64,000 nucleotides of DNA from the NCBI GenBank assembly GCA_034430425.1, contig DAOUEK010000031.1, positions 111,602-175,601 of the forward strand, in the 5' to 3' direction. A program made the position numbers and the translations under genes. Source of the stretch: WVZH01 sp034430425 (lineage in GTDB: Bacteria > Chloroflexota > Anaerolineae > Anaerolineales > E44-bin32). This document shows positions 1 through 9,465 of this stretch, one piece after another (the stretch's first letter is position 1; every line of letters begins with the position of its first letter). The notes beneath the pieces were generated by a model. The model worked only from the letters and a program-made list of their open reading frames with translations. It did no database searches and was not told the DNA's origin.

Positions 1-341
1 GTGAACTTGCGGATGAGAAGCTTGAGTTTGTAGCCGTCGCAGATGTGGGAGATTTGGGTAACGGTGAGCGTTTATTTTTGGAAGTCGACGGTACACCGAT
101 CGCCATCTTTGACATCGCCGGAAAACTATATGCCATTGATGACGTCTGCTCGCACGATCAAGGGCCGGTTGCGGAGGGTGATCTGGTTGACCATTCGATC
201 GAATGTCCTCGTCACGGTGCCCGTTTTGATCTGGAAAGCGGAAAGGCGCTTTCCATGCCGGCTGTCGTGGATATAGCAGCTTATCCGGTGCGAATCGAAG
301 GGCAGCAAATTATGGTAGGTTTCCCCGTGAAAGTACCCTGA
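1..341 (+). CDS. Rieske [2Fe-2S] ferredoxin, 5' end outside window
   Basis: Small soluble electron-transfer protein that binds a Rieske 2Fe-2S cluster. The frame is open from base 3 with no stop, and residues upstream of the first in-window start codon (GTG at 45) already look like the family N-terminus, so the true start lies before the window. Both cluster-binding boxes are present: C-S-H in DDVCSHDQG and C-P-R-H in ECPRHGARF, with the usual spacing of about 16 residues. Length fits the free-standing ferredoxin type of about 105 residues rather than a dioxygenase subunit. In related genomes such proteins often sit beside SUF cluster-assembly genes, but that cannot be checked here. A strong terminator follows. 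Confidence 0.9.
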   Translation, partial: ELADEKLEFVAVADVGDLGNGERLFLEVDGTPIAIFDIAGKLYAIDDVCSHDQGPVAEGDLVDHSIECPRHGARFDLESGKALSMPAVVDIAAYPVRIEGQQIMVGFPVKVP

Positions 342-395
342 GCGCTAATCAACTGTGGCGAAGCATAAGTGATATGTAAGCCGATAAATATGACG

Positions 396-422
396 AAACG
401 CCCCTGACAGTGGGGTGTTTTT
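396..422 (+). terminator. Rho-independent terminator after the Rieske gene
   Basis: A nine-base-pair stem (396-404 with 412-420, one G-T pair) with a seven-base loop runs into a T tract. It lies 55 bases after the Rieske stop and separates it from ppdK. Confidence 0.8.
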
Positions 423-533
423 GTATTATGATTACAAATTGTGTGAGATGCGCCGTGGCCGCGCAATCAGCGGACGCGGCGCGGATATTGTCACGTTGAT
501 ACAAATACTCCACTCGGAGTTTGGAGGACTTAA

Positions 534-3224
534 ATGGCAAACAAATGGGTTTATCTGTTCGACGAGGTAGAGCAGGCTGAGAAGAAGGCCGGCTCTTGGG
601 ATAGCGTGCGGGCGTTGCTCGGTGGCAAGGGTGCCAATCTGGGTGATATGACTCGCATCGGCGCTCCCGTACCTCCTGGTTTTACGGTGACCACCGAAGC
701 CTGTAATGCCTATCTGGCTGCAGGGAATAATTTCCCCGAAGGCTTGTGGGACCAGGAACTTGAAGCGATGAAAGACGTGGAAAAGAAGACAGGGAAGGTA
801 TTTGGTGACGTGAAAAATCCCCTGCTCGTCTCCAGCCGCTCAGGCGCCAAGTTCTCGATGCCCGGCATGATGGACACCGTTCTCAATATCGGTCTCAACG
901 ATGAGACTGCGAAAGGCATGATCGAATTGACGGGCGACGCTCGATTCGTCTACGATTCCTATCGGCGATTGGTGCAGATGTTCGGCTCGGTCGTGATGGG
1001 TGTATCCGATGTGCCTTTCGAAGAGGTCATCACGGAGTACCGCGAGAAGCGCGGTGTGAAGATCGATGCTGAACTCTCTGCGGATGATTGGAAAGAGATC
1101 ACCGAGGAGTTCAAGAAGATCGTCAAGGCCAACACCGGCAAGGATTTCCCAACGGACCCATACGATCAACTGCGAATGGCGACCGAAGCCGTATTCTCTT
1201 CCTGGAACGGAAAACGCGCCGTGGATTATCGCAACGGCGCAGGTATCTCTCACGATCTTGGAACCGGTGTGAATATCCAGACCATGGTCTTCGGTAATAT
1301 GGGAGACGACTCGGGCACGGGTGTGGCGACGACACGCAACATCACCGTGGGTACAAAAGACATCGAAGGTGACTTCTTGATCAACGCCCAGGGTGAGGAC
1401 GTGGTTGCGGGTATCCGCCAAACGCTTGAAATTGAAGAATTAAATACAAAGATGCCCGATATTTACAAGCAATTTGCGGCCATCCTCGAGAACCTCGAAA
1501 ATCACTACCGTGAGGTTCAGGATGTCGAATTCACTATCGAGCGCGGCAAACTCTGGATGCTGCAAACCCGCGACAGCAAACGCACAGCGCAAGCAGCCGT
1601 TCGGATCGCCGTCGATCTAACGGATGAGGGTTTGATTTCGAAAGAAGAGGCAGTGAAGCGTGTCTCGCCGGATCAAGTCGATTTCTTCCTGCATCCGCAG
1701 TTCAACACGAAAACAAAAAAGAAAGCCATCGAGGCCGGCAGAAAAATTGCTGAGGGCTTGAATGTTTCCCCCGGCGCGGCCGTTGGACAGATTGCTTTTG
1801 ACGCCGACACCGCTGAAAAATGGGCCAAAGAGGACGGCCTCGACGTTATCATGGTGCGTCCGGAAACAAAGCCCGATGATGTGCATGGAATGTTGGCGGC
1901 GAAAGGCATCCTCACCAGTCGAGGCGGACGAACGAGTCATGCAGCCCTGGTTGCACGCCAATTTGGTAAACCAGCAGTTGTTGGTTGTTCAGTGCTGGTA
2001 TTGGACCTCTCGAAACGTCACATGACCGTCGATGGTCAGGTGATTAAAGAGGGGGATTGGGTGTCGATTGATGGTACGCTTGGCGAGGTTTTCCTCGGCA
2101 AGTTGGAGACTGTAGTGCCGGATATCAACGATCCTTACCTGATCAAACTGCTCTCCTGGGCGGATGAAATTCGTAAACTGGATGTCTATGCTAACTCAGA
2201 TTACCCCCGAGATGCACAGCGTGCTCGTGATTACGGTGCACAGGGCATCGGTCTGTGCCGCACGGAGCATATGTTCTTTGAAACCGAGCGTTTGCCATTC
2301 GTGCAGCAGATGATTTTAGCCAAGACTGATAAGGAACGCGATGAAGCGTTGGATAAATTGCTTCCGTTCCAGCGTTCAGATTTCGAAGGCTTGTTCCGCG
2401 TGATGGACGGCTTGCCGGTCATCATTCGCCTGATTGATCCGCCGCTCCACGAGTTCCTGCCCAGCCATGAAGAGTTACTTGTTGAAGTAACTACCTTGAA
2501 GGTGAAAGGCGGGAATGAAAAAGAACTGGCCGAGAAGCAGAAGATGCTCTCAGCCGTCGAGTCCATGCGTGAAGCCAATCCGATGCTGGGATTGCGCGGC
2601 GTACGTCTTGGCATCCACATGCCTGGCGTGACCAAGATGCAGGTTCGTGCGATCTTTGAGGCGGCTTGTCTGGTGAGCAAGGATGGCGTGGATGTTCATC
2701 CCGAGGTGATGATCCCGCTAACCAGTCACGTGAACGAGCTGAAGATCCAGCAAGCGACCTTGGAAGAAGTGGCCAAGGCTGTGATGGAAGAGCAGGGCAT
2801 CGAAGTGGATTACATGTTCGGTACGATGATTGAAATCCCGCGCGCTGCGCTGACGGCAAAACAGATTGCCGAGTATGCACAGTTCTTCTCCTTCGGCACG
2901 AACGATCTCACCCAAACAACCTTTGGCATCAGCCGAGACGACGCCGAATCCGGTTTCTTGATCGAGTATCTGGAAAAGGGCATCTTACCGTACAATCCCT
3001 TCCAGACGATCGACCGCGACGGCGTTGGGCGTTTGATGCAGATCGCCACCAACGAGGGACGTGAGACTCGTCCGGAATTGGAAGTGGGCATCTGCGGCGA
3101 ACATGGTGGAGATCCCGAATCGATTCGTCAATGCCATGAGTACGGATTGAACTATGTGAGTTGTTCGCCATTCCGTGTGCCGATTGCGCGCCTCGCTGCT
3201 GCACATGCGGCACTCGAATCCTGA
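534..3224 (+). CDS. ppdK: Pyruvate, phosphate dikinase
   Basis: Interconverts pyruvate, ATP and phosphate with phosphoenolpyruvate, AMP and pyrophosphate in the cytoplasm. At 896 residues it has the normal full length. The N-terminal ATP-grasp domain begins with GGKGANLGDM. The swivelling phosphohistidine domain has GGRTSHAALVAR with catalytic His469. The C-terminal TIM-barrel has GICGEHGGDP with catalytic Cys854, and GLCRTEHMF upstream. The start is fixed by GGAGG about eight bases before ATG. It stands alone between two terminators, so it is probably a single-gene transcript. In an anaerobe the likely role is glycolysis or gluconeogenesis using pyrophosphate. Confidence 0.98.
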   Translation: MANKWVYLFDEVEQAEKKAGSWDSVRALLGGKGANLGDMTRIGAPVPPGFTVTTEACNAYLAAGNNFPEGLWDQELEAMKDVEKKTGKVFGDVKNPLLVSSRSGAKFSMPGMMDTVLNIGLNDETAKGMIELTGDARFVYDSYRRLVQMFGSVVMGVSDVPFEEVITEYREKRGVKIDAELSADDWKEITEEFKKIVKANTGKDFPTDPYDQLRMATEAVFSSWNGKRAVDYRNGAGISHDLGTGVNIQTMVFGNMGDDSGTGVATTRNITVGTKDIEGDFLINAQGEDVVAGIRQTLEIEELNTKMPDIYKQFAAILENLENHYREVQDVEFTIERGKLWMLQTRDSKRTAQAAVRIAVDLTDEGLISKEEAVKRVSPDQVDFFLHPQFNTKTKKKAIEAGRKIAEGLNVSPGAAVGQIAFDADTAEKWAKEDGLDVIMVRPETKPDDVHGMLAAKGILTSRGGRTSHAALVARQFGKPAVVGCSVLVLDLSKRHMTVDGQVIKEGDWVSIDGTLGEVFLGKLETVVPDINDPYLIKLLSWADEIRKLDVYANSDYPRDAQRARDYGAQGIGLCRTEHMFFETERLPFVQQMILAKTDKERDEALDKLLPFQRSDFEGLFRVMDGLPVIIRLIDPPLHEFLPSHEELLVEVTTLKVKGGNEKELAEKQKMLSAVESMREANPMLGLRGVRLGIHMPGVTKMQVRAIFEAACLVSKDGVDVHPEVMIPLTSHVNELKIQQATLEEVAKAVMEEQGIEVDYMFGTMIEIPRAALTAKQIAEYAQFFSFGTNDLTQTTFGISRDDAESGFLIEYLEKGILPYNPFQTIDRDGVGRLMQIATNEGRETRPELEVGICGEHGGDPESIRQCHEYGLNYVSCSPFRVPIARLAAAHAALES

Positions 3225-3253
3225 ACGAACAACACTCTGGTTTTCTAGCGATC

Positions 3254-3288
3254 GAGGTGCACCCAGCCGGGTGCACCTCTTTTTTTTA
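3254..3288 (+). terminator. Rho-independent terminator after ppdK
   Basis: Perfect 11-bp stem (3254-3264 with 3269-3279) and four-base loop, followed by eight T residues. It starts 29 bases after the ppdK stop. Confidence 0.93.
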
Positions 3289-3504
3289 TCTTCTCATTCT
3301 CAAATTTGCATTGTCCGTCTGAAATGTAGTATGGTCATCAGAGAGGCTACGGTAACTTCCCGGTAACCAAGGGGTGCTATATTCATGATTAGGATCGGGT
3401 TGAACCGTAGTTGCGAATGAGACGAATATGGGCTTTAAACTGAAGTACTCTCGTATCGGCTTTTCCAATCGATTCATTCACACGGATCTACGATGAGGTG
3501 ATCG
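3289..3504 (+). other. Intergenic region upstream of the TPR lipoprotein gene
   Basis: No gene seen. It must hold the promoter of the next gene, but no convincing -35/-10 pair was found. A GGTAAC direct repeat occurs near 3353-3366. The only clear signal is GAGGTG just before the ATG at 3505. Confidence 0.4.
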
Positions 3505-6500
3505 ATGAAACGCTTATACTTACCCATTAAGTCAGTCATTAAAAACATGAGCATAGGTTTGACGTTGATCTCATTGATCGTCGGGTGTACGCTGCCTTTC
3601 ACGAGTGGCAAGCTACCTACACCGACGCCGATATCCGCTGCGGATTATCTTCAGCTTGGGGATGATGCGTTATTCGAGAGTAAATATGATTTGGCGGAAA
3701 ACCTCTATCAAGAGGTATTGGCAATCGAACCGGAAGATGCGAGTGCGTTGAGCCGCCTGGCGTATTTGAAAGCGGTTCAAATAGTATCTCGTACCGAATC
3801 GATGGCGATGATCGATGAGGTCGTTGAAAGCGCTCCTGATGTTGCAGAACCCTGGGCTTTCCATTCGCTTGTGTATTTGCGAAATTATCAAATTAACGGT
3901 GCTGTCACCTCCGCTGAAAAAGCGATCGAGATCGAACCACAGAATGCCTGGGCTCAAATCGCACGCTGCCAGGCGTCAAGAATTTTGCGTGATGCGGAAG
4001 CGGCGCAACAAGCAGCAGAAGAAGCTCTGAAGGTATCGCCCGAACATCCCGAAGCGTTAATTTGCCTTTCGTATGCCCTTGCAGACAACGGTCAGATCGA
4101 TGCAGCAATTGAAGCGGCCAAACAGGTGTTCGATCAAGCGCCATTTTACATCTTCTCCATTCTGGCTTTAGCTGATAGTCATATCATGGGCGCGGAGTTC
4201 ACGGAAGCTGAATCGATTCTCGATCAAGGGCTCATCGAGAATCCTGATGATTTGCACTTGATTCTAGCGAAGATCAACCTCTATCAACTGCAGAATCGAC
4301 TTATTCCAGCTGGTAATGAACTTGAAAAAGCCAGAGCTCTCGGCAGCGATTTACCAGAGGTTAAATATGCGCAAGGCAATCATCGTTTATATCTGGAATC
4401 TCCTTACACTGCGGTGGAATTATTCAATGAGCTTATCGAAAAGTATGAAAATTACTGGCCCGGACATTTGGGAAGGGGTTGGTCGAATTATGAGCTTTCG
4501 AATTGTGAGGAGGCCATTGAAGACTTCATGGAAGTGTTGAGGCGATATCCTCAATCCGGCTCGGCACATTTGGGTTTGGCGCTCAGCTTTACATGCCAAG
4601 GGGAATATGAGCGCGCAGAGGAGGGAATCTCCTCTGCGTTGGAATTGGAACCATTCGATCCTCAAATTCAGATGGAAATTGGATCGCACTATTTCAATAT
4701 CGACGATATCGAGGAAGGGAAGCTTGCGTTCGATGCCGCCCTTATCAGAGGCATGTTCGATCCTGTTTTATACACGACGATTGGGTATTCGCAATGGTAT
4801 GACTACGCTGGTCTTGGAACCATAAAGTCCGAATTTGAACAAGCACTTCGGATAGCCAAACATGATATCGAGGCCGGGAAAGGACTGGGTTTTTATTTCC
4901 TGGGTGTCGGTGATTTCAAGAAGGCGAGGGATATCTTTCAACAAGTTATAAAGGATTCGCCATACGACGAGGATGCATTGTATGGTTTAGGCCAGGCGTA
5001 TCTATATTTAGAGTCGTACCCAATGGCGATTCAGAATATGAATCAAGCTAGAAGTTACCACCTTACACACTGGATGCTCTTCGTCCAACTTGCACAAGCG
5101 TATCGACTTTATGGTGATGACGAAGAAGCTGCACGGATCCTGGGGTATGCCCTGGAGGATGAGAACCTTCCAGAATTTGTTGGATACCGTATTTATAATA
5201 CCGGTATGAGTCTATTGGAAGGAAATTATTGGATGTCCGAATCGGATGCCGAAGCGTACATTGTGAAAAGCGCAATGGCCACGCCTGACAGTCCACTCGA
5301 AATGAGTGTTGCAGAGATGTTCGATATCCCGACTTTCGATGCCTCGGCACAGTTCGAAACGCAGGACACCGGAAAGCGAATGAAGATTAGCGTGCGGATT
5401 AAAGAGGCTGGATCTGATGATGACAGCCTGCTAATCACCATCGAGTACTTTCTGCTTCTAGGTTCCTTTACAGCGGCGCGGGTTAGTGAACCACTTCAGG
5501 ATGGCTTGGTACTTGAAATCTTTGAACAAGATGGCACGAAGATAATCGAGGTTTATCTGTCATACAGGGCAATCCTCGACTGTTCGGATGGCGTCGTTCT
5601 TATGCCTTCTGACATCTTGGAATCTGCGTTGATTGTTGATTTACGACCAACCAATGAGTTTTCCGATCGGCTCGAAGCGATGGAGACGATCGCTGAAAAC
5701 GTAGAGACATTACGTGGCATCCGATCAAGTCAAGAGATCACTTTTGATATTATTAGCCAAGATGAACTCGCCGATAAACTCAACGAAAGTGTCTCTTTCC
5801 AATCTCTTGAACACATCCAAGCTTCTCACGATTTGTTGGTTTTACTAGGCCTATTGGAGAGAGGAGATAACCTGGAAGAGAAAATCTTGGAAGCTCGCCT
5901 GAGATCGATTTCCGGTTTCTATGTACCAGAGGAAAGGAAATTTTATCTTGTCAGTGATGAAGAAGGCGAATTGGGTGTGAGCGAAATCATCACACTTTGC
6001 CACGAATACGTACATGCATTACAAGATCAGTCCTATGGTCTGCGTGAAATGGAGCAGAAAACATCCAACGAGGATGAGCAGCTGGCCTTGCGAGCTGTTG
6101 TAGAAGGGGAAGCCCAGGTCGTCTCGCACGCCTACTTTGATCGCTATCTAACCCCATTGCAGCAGCAGTCTTTTTGGAGCGGTTTGAATGACGATAATCA
6201 CCAGGATGGTATCGTATTTATTGGAGATGTTTTTACGTATATAGAAGGCGAGAATTTTATCGACGCAGTTGCACCAGGTGGCTATTGGCCTTCCATCGAA
6301 GCTGTTTTTATCGATCCCCCAACCTCTTCTGAGCAAGTCTTGCACCCGGAAAAGTTCCTTGAGGGAAGTGATCCGCCGCTCGAGGTAGACATCCCGGATT
6401 TTTCAGAATTATTGGGTCCTTCGTGGAACGAGATCGCGGGGAACGTGATGGGAGAGTTCCATATCCGTGCCTATTTGGCCGGTCATATTTCACCCTCTGC

Positions 6501-6831
6501 GGCCGAGTTGGCAGCCGCAGGATGGGGTGGCGATCGTTACGTTCTGTTCGAGAATGAAGAAGATGGACGTGATATTTTGGTATGGAAGGTTGAGTGGGAC
6601 ACAGTTGAAGATGCACGTCAATTTGTACTTGCACATCGGTTGAATTTCGAATTCGACGATCGTTTCGAAGAAATCGAGCGAGATCTCCATGCTTTCAATC
6701 GAACCCTTCAGTGGCAAGGTGAGACTCGATCTGTATTTATCCGCCAGATGCGAGCGGTAACGTGGATTGTGGTTGCGCAAGACACTGTGGATTTGGATCT
6801 CATCACGGCGCAACTGGATGAAATGGAGTGA
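3505..6831 (+). CDS. TPR-repeat lipoprotein with C-terminal HExxH metallopeptidase-like domain
   Basis: An exported lipoprotein of 1108 residues. A signal peptide ends in the lipobox LIVGC (lipid-modified Cys28), followed by a short Thr/Pro linker. Residues about 45 to 580 are tandem tetratricopeptide repeats (for example SALSRLAYLKA, EALICLSYALADNGQ, DALYGLGQAYLY). After a less regular middle, residues 833-837 are HEYVH within CHEYVHALQDQ, and EGEA (Glu867/Glu869) lies about 30 residues later. That spacing suits a gluzincin-type zinc peptidase, and HALQDQ is also seen in Hvo_1808-like surface proteins. Protease activity is inferred, not shown. The start is supported by GAGGTG six bases upstream. 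No partner genes are obvious. Confidence 0.85.
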   Translation: MKRLYLPIKSVIKNMSIGLTLISLIVGCTLPFTSGKLPTPTPISAADYLQLGDDALFESKYDLAENLYQEVLAIEPEDASALSRLAYLKAVQIVSRTESMAMIDEVVESAPDVAEPWAFHSLVYLRNYQINGAVTSAEKAIEIEPQNAWAQIARCQASRILRDAEAAQQAAEEALKVSPEHPEALICLSYALADNGQIDAAIEAAKQVFDQAPFYIFSILALADSHIMGAEFTEAESILDQGLIENPDDLHLILAKINLYQLQNRLIPAGNELEKARALGSDLPEVKYAQGNHRLYLESPYTAVELFNELIEKYENYWPGHLGRGWSNYELSNCEEAIEDFMEVLRRYPQSGSAHLGLALSFTCQGEYERAEEGISSALELEPFDPQIQMEIGSHYFNIDDIEEGKLAFDAALIRGMFDPVLYTTIGYSQWYDYAGLGTIKSEFEQALRIAKHDIEAGKGLGFYFLGVGDFKKARDIFQQVIKDSPYDEDALYGLGQAYLYLESYPMAIQNMNQARSYHLTHWMLFVQLAQAYRLYGDDEEAARILGYALEDENLPEFVGYRIYNTGMSLLEGNYWMSESDAEAYIVKSAMATPDSPLEMSVAEMFDIPTFDASAQFETQDTGKRMKISVRIKEAGSDDDSLLITIEYFLLLGSFTAARVSEPLQDGLVLEIFEQDGTKIIEVYLSYRAILDCSDGVVLMPSDILESALIVDLRPTNEFSDRLEAMETIAENVETLRGIRSSQEITFDIISQDELADKLNESVSFQSLEHIQASHDLLVLLGLLERGDNLEEKILEARLRSISGFYVPEERKFYLVSDEEGELGVSEIITLCHEYVHALQDQSYGLREMEQKTSNEDEQLALRAVVEGEAQVVSHAYFDRYLTPLQQQSFWSGLNDDNHQDGIVFIGDVFTYIEGENFIDAVAPGGYWPSIEAVFIDPPTSSEQVLHPEKFLEGSDPPLEVDIPDFSELLGPSWNEIAGNVMGEFHIRAYLAGHISPSAAELAAAGWGGDRYVLFENEEDGRDILVWKVEWDTVEDARQFVLAHRLNFEFDDRFEEIERDLHAFNRTLQWQGETRSVFIRQMRAVTWIVVAQDTVDLDLITAQLDEME

Positions 6832-7074
6832 GTTCCCTTTCTCGGGTTTTCCAAATAGTAGGGTGATTGCGCTCACGGCATATTATCTGCTGATGTGTAT
6901 ATTCTCGTAAGCGGTGTCTCTTCATACGTTTCCGTATTGAAACTCATTTGAACGCTGTAGGATAAACGTGCTTCCGTGTGATTGATTTGCGATATTCCGC
7001 ATAGGCGATGCGCGAGGATTCGAGTACAATAACTCGTTGGCCGACTATCGTTAGCAGGAATTCGATGACTGCGC

Positions 7075-7079
7075 AGGAG
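7075..7079 (+). promoter_or_regulatory. Ribosome binding site that fixes a TTG start
   Basis: AGGAG lies five bases before TTG at 7085. The next in-frame ATG is 27 codons further and would cut into the first membrane segment, so TTG is taken as the start of the permease. Confidence 0.8.
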
Positions 7080-7084
7080 TACAT

Positions 7085-9400
7085 TTGACAGAAAACAGTG
7101 GAACAAATACCCAGAGCAGGCAGGAAGTAACGCTCAGCCGTGACCTCAATCTGTTCACCGTTACCATGATCGGTATCGGCGGGATGGTGGGCGCAGGTAT
7201 TTTCGTCCTCACAGGTATCGCTGCCGGTATTGCTGGCCCTGCTTTGATTCTTGTTTTTTTTCTAAATGGTCTCGTTACCTCGTTAACCGCGATGTCCTAT
7301 GCTGAACTTGGTTCTACATTTCCCGGTGCAGGAGGTGGCTATCAATGGATTAAGAAAGCCCTCGGTGGAACCCTGGGCTTTTTGTCCGGGTGGATGAGCT
7401 GGTTTGCCCAGGCTGTAGCCGGAAGCCTGTATGCGCTGGCGTTCGGTCGCTTTGCAGCTGAATTGGTATTCCTCATTAATTTACCGACATTTGGATTAGC
7501 CATAGAGCCTACAAGCCGGCTTTTCATGACGCTGATCATAATTCTCTTTATCGTCACCAATTACCGCGGCGCATCGGAAACGGCCGTGGTCGGTAACTTC
7601 CTCACGGTGACCAAAATCGTCATACTTGCCTTCCTGGTACTTTTTGGTATTGCAGCCATGCTGCGGACAGAAGCCTGGCACACGCGCTTTACTTCGGATT
7701 TTTTTCCGAACGGAATTTTCAGCGTTTTCGTGGCGATGGGTTTGACCTTTATCGCCTTTGAAGGATACGAGATTATTGCACAGTCGGGAGAGGAAGTAAT
7801 CGATCCGAATCGCAACATCCCGCGGGCTGTGTTCTATTCCATCGGCATTGCAGTCGTGATTTATATTCTGGTTGGTTTTGTGGCGATCGGTGCCGTCCAG
7901 CCACCACCTGGGCAGGTGGGGTACGCCTATCTTGGCGAGCAGGGGGAAGTTGCTGTGATCGAAGTCGCTCAGCAGGTGTTCCCGTTTGGTATTGGCGGAT
8001 TGATCCTGCTGCTGAGTGGATTGGCTTCAACGACGTCGGCATTGAATGCCACAACGTATGCTTCGTCGCGGGTATCTTTTGCCATGGGGCGTGATCACAA
8101 TCTACCGGAGTTCTTCGCTAAGATACATCCTGAACGTCACACGCCGTATTTGGCCGTGTTGGCTACAGGCGGCTTGATGGTCCTCATTGCGTGGACGCTT
8201 CCCATCGAGGATGTTGCTTCTGCGGCGAGCATTATGTTCTTGCTCTTGTTCTTGATGGTCAATCTCGCTGTGTTGTTCCTGCGGCTACAGCAGCCTGAAC
8301 TCAAACGCGGGTTTATGGTGCCCTGTTTTCCGGTGTTACCGGTCCTGGCGATCTTCTCTAACGCCGTACTTGCGTTGTATATTTTTCAATTCAGTTCCAT
8401 TGCCTGGTACGCGACCATTGTCTGGGTCGTAATCGGTTTACTTGCTTATTCTTTTTATTTCTCGCGCGTCGAAGAGATGGAAAAGCCCAAAGAAATCCTG
8501 CTCGAAGAAGTATTGGTTAGTCGGGATTATTCCGTTCTGGTGCCGGTGTCGACCAAGGAGGAGGCCAGAGTTCTGGGTGAGATTGGCGCAATCCTCGCGC
8601 AGCAGCGACAGGGAGAGGTGCTTGCATTGAACGTTGCTAAAGTGCCTCCGCAGCTCACACTCGGTGATGGCCGCTTATTCCTCCGTGAGGGTCGCGTACA
8701 CCTTGAGGAAGTGATCGAGAAAGCACGCAGCTATGACGTTCCTGTACATACCATTATTCGCCTGGGACGGAATGTATCCGCGGCTATTCGTCAGACGGCG
8801 ATGGAAAATGCTTCCGATCTTATGGTACTCGGCTGGCCCGGTTACACTCACACAACCGGAAAGGTTTTCGGTTCGGTGATCGATCCCATTGTGGACAATC
8901 CGCCGACGGATGTGGTTGTTGTTCGCTATCGTCAATGGCGTCCTTTAAAGAAAGTGCTCGTGCCGGTTTCTGGAGGGGCCAACAGCCGACGAGCGGTCAA
9001 GCTGGCGGTGGACATGGCGGCGGCTGAAACTCCCAATCCGGCTTCGGTGACAGCGCTGCACGTCGTACCCCATAATGTCAATGAACAAGGTCGTGTGCGA
9101 GGAACACGAGCGTTGAAGGATAGTGTGGATGGGATCGATTTCGATCTGTTAGAACTGCATATCGTTGAAGGTGCCGATCTTGCCAGTGCCATCCTCGAAC
9201 AGGCGGAGGGGTATGACTTGATTGTCCTCGCGGCAAGTGACGAACCGTTGTTTAAAAATCTCCTGGTAGGAAAGATGACAGAACGCGTTGCCCGGCTCGC
9301 AAAAGTGACGGTGATGATGGTAAAGCGACGCAGCACCCCGATACACTCATTCGTGCGTCAGGCGCTTCTGGAGCCCACCGTGCCGAAACCTTTAGAGTAG
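7085..9400 (+). CDS. APC-family amino acid permease fused to two UspA domains
   Basis: A membrane transporter of 771 residues, probably for an amino acid or related amine. Residues about 20-450 form the APC core of about twelve membrane helices, opening with the family signature MIGIGGMVGAGIFVLTG, with the conserved FIAFEGYEIIAQSGEE region further on. Residues about 480-615 and 618-750 are two cytoplasmic universal-stress-protein domains. The first has the ATP-binding pattern G-W-P-G...G..FGSV; the second is more divergent at that site. Such fusions are known in archaea and some bacteria and suggest control of transport by nucleotide binding. The gene uses TTG with AGGAG five bases before it. 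A strong terminator follows. Confidence 0.93.
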   Translation: MTENSGTNTQSRQEVTLSRDLNLFTVTMIGIGGMVGAGIFVLTGIAAGIAGPALILVFFLNGLVTSLTAMSYAELGSTFPGAGGGYQWIKKALGGTLGFLSGWMSWFAQAVAGSLYALAFGRFAAELVFLINLPTFGLAIEPTSRLFMTLIIILFIVTNYRGASETAVVGNFLTVTKIVILAFLVLFGIAAMLRTEAWHTRFTSDFFPNGIFSVFVAMGLTFIAFEGYEIIAQSGEEVIDPNRNIPRAVFYSIGIAVVIYILVGFVAIGAVQPPPGQVGYAYLGEQGEVAVIEVAQQVFPFGIGGLILLLSGLASTTSALNATTYASSRVSFAMGRDHNLPEFFAKIHPERHTPYLAVLATGGLMVLIAWTLPIEDVASAASIMFLLLFLMVNLAVLFLRLQQPELKRGFMVPCFPVLPVLAIFSNAVLALYIFQFSSIAWYATIVWVVIGLLAYSFYFSRVEEMEKPKEILLEEVLVSRDYSVLVPVSTKEEARVLGEIGAILAQQRQGEVLALNVAKVPPQLTLGDGRLFLREGRVHLEEVIEKARSYDVPVHTIIRLGRNVSAAIRQTAMENASDLMVLGWPGYTHTTGKVFGSVIDPIVDNPPTDVVVVRYRQWRPLKKVLVPVSGGANSRRAVKLAVDMAAAETPNPASVTALHVVPHNVNEQGRVRGTRALKDSVDGIDFDLLELHIVEGADLASAILEQAEGYDLIVLAASDEPLFKNLLVGKMTERVARLAKVTVMMVKRRSTPIHSFVRQALLEPTVPKPLE

Positions 9401-9424
9401 CCTGTCTGGGAATATCGTGAATTT

Positions 9425-9459
9425 AAACAAGCTCCCCATCATGGGGAGCTTGTTTTTTT
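9425..9459 (+). terminator. Rho-independent terminator after the permease gene
   Basis: A stem of at least 13 bp (9425-9437 with 9443-9455) around a five-base loop, ending in a run of seven T. It lies between convergent genes and may also act weakly on the minus strand. Confidence 0.9.
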
Positions 9460-9465
9460 AAGGGG

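Noticed and set aside
43..276. Open frame overlapping the Rieske gene in another frame
   Set aside because: The Rieske frame has both cluster-binding boxes; the other frame has none.
840..1421. Long open frame (193 codons) on the minus strand inside ppdK
   Set aside because: It is opposite a full-length, certain enzyme gene, shows no domain pattern and has no ribosome site.
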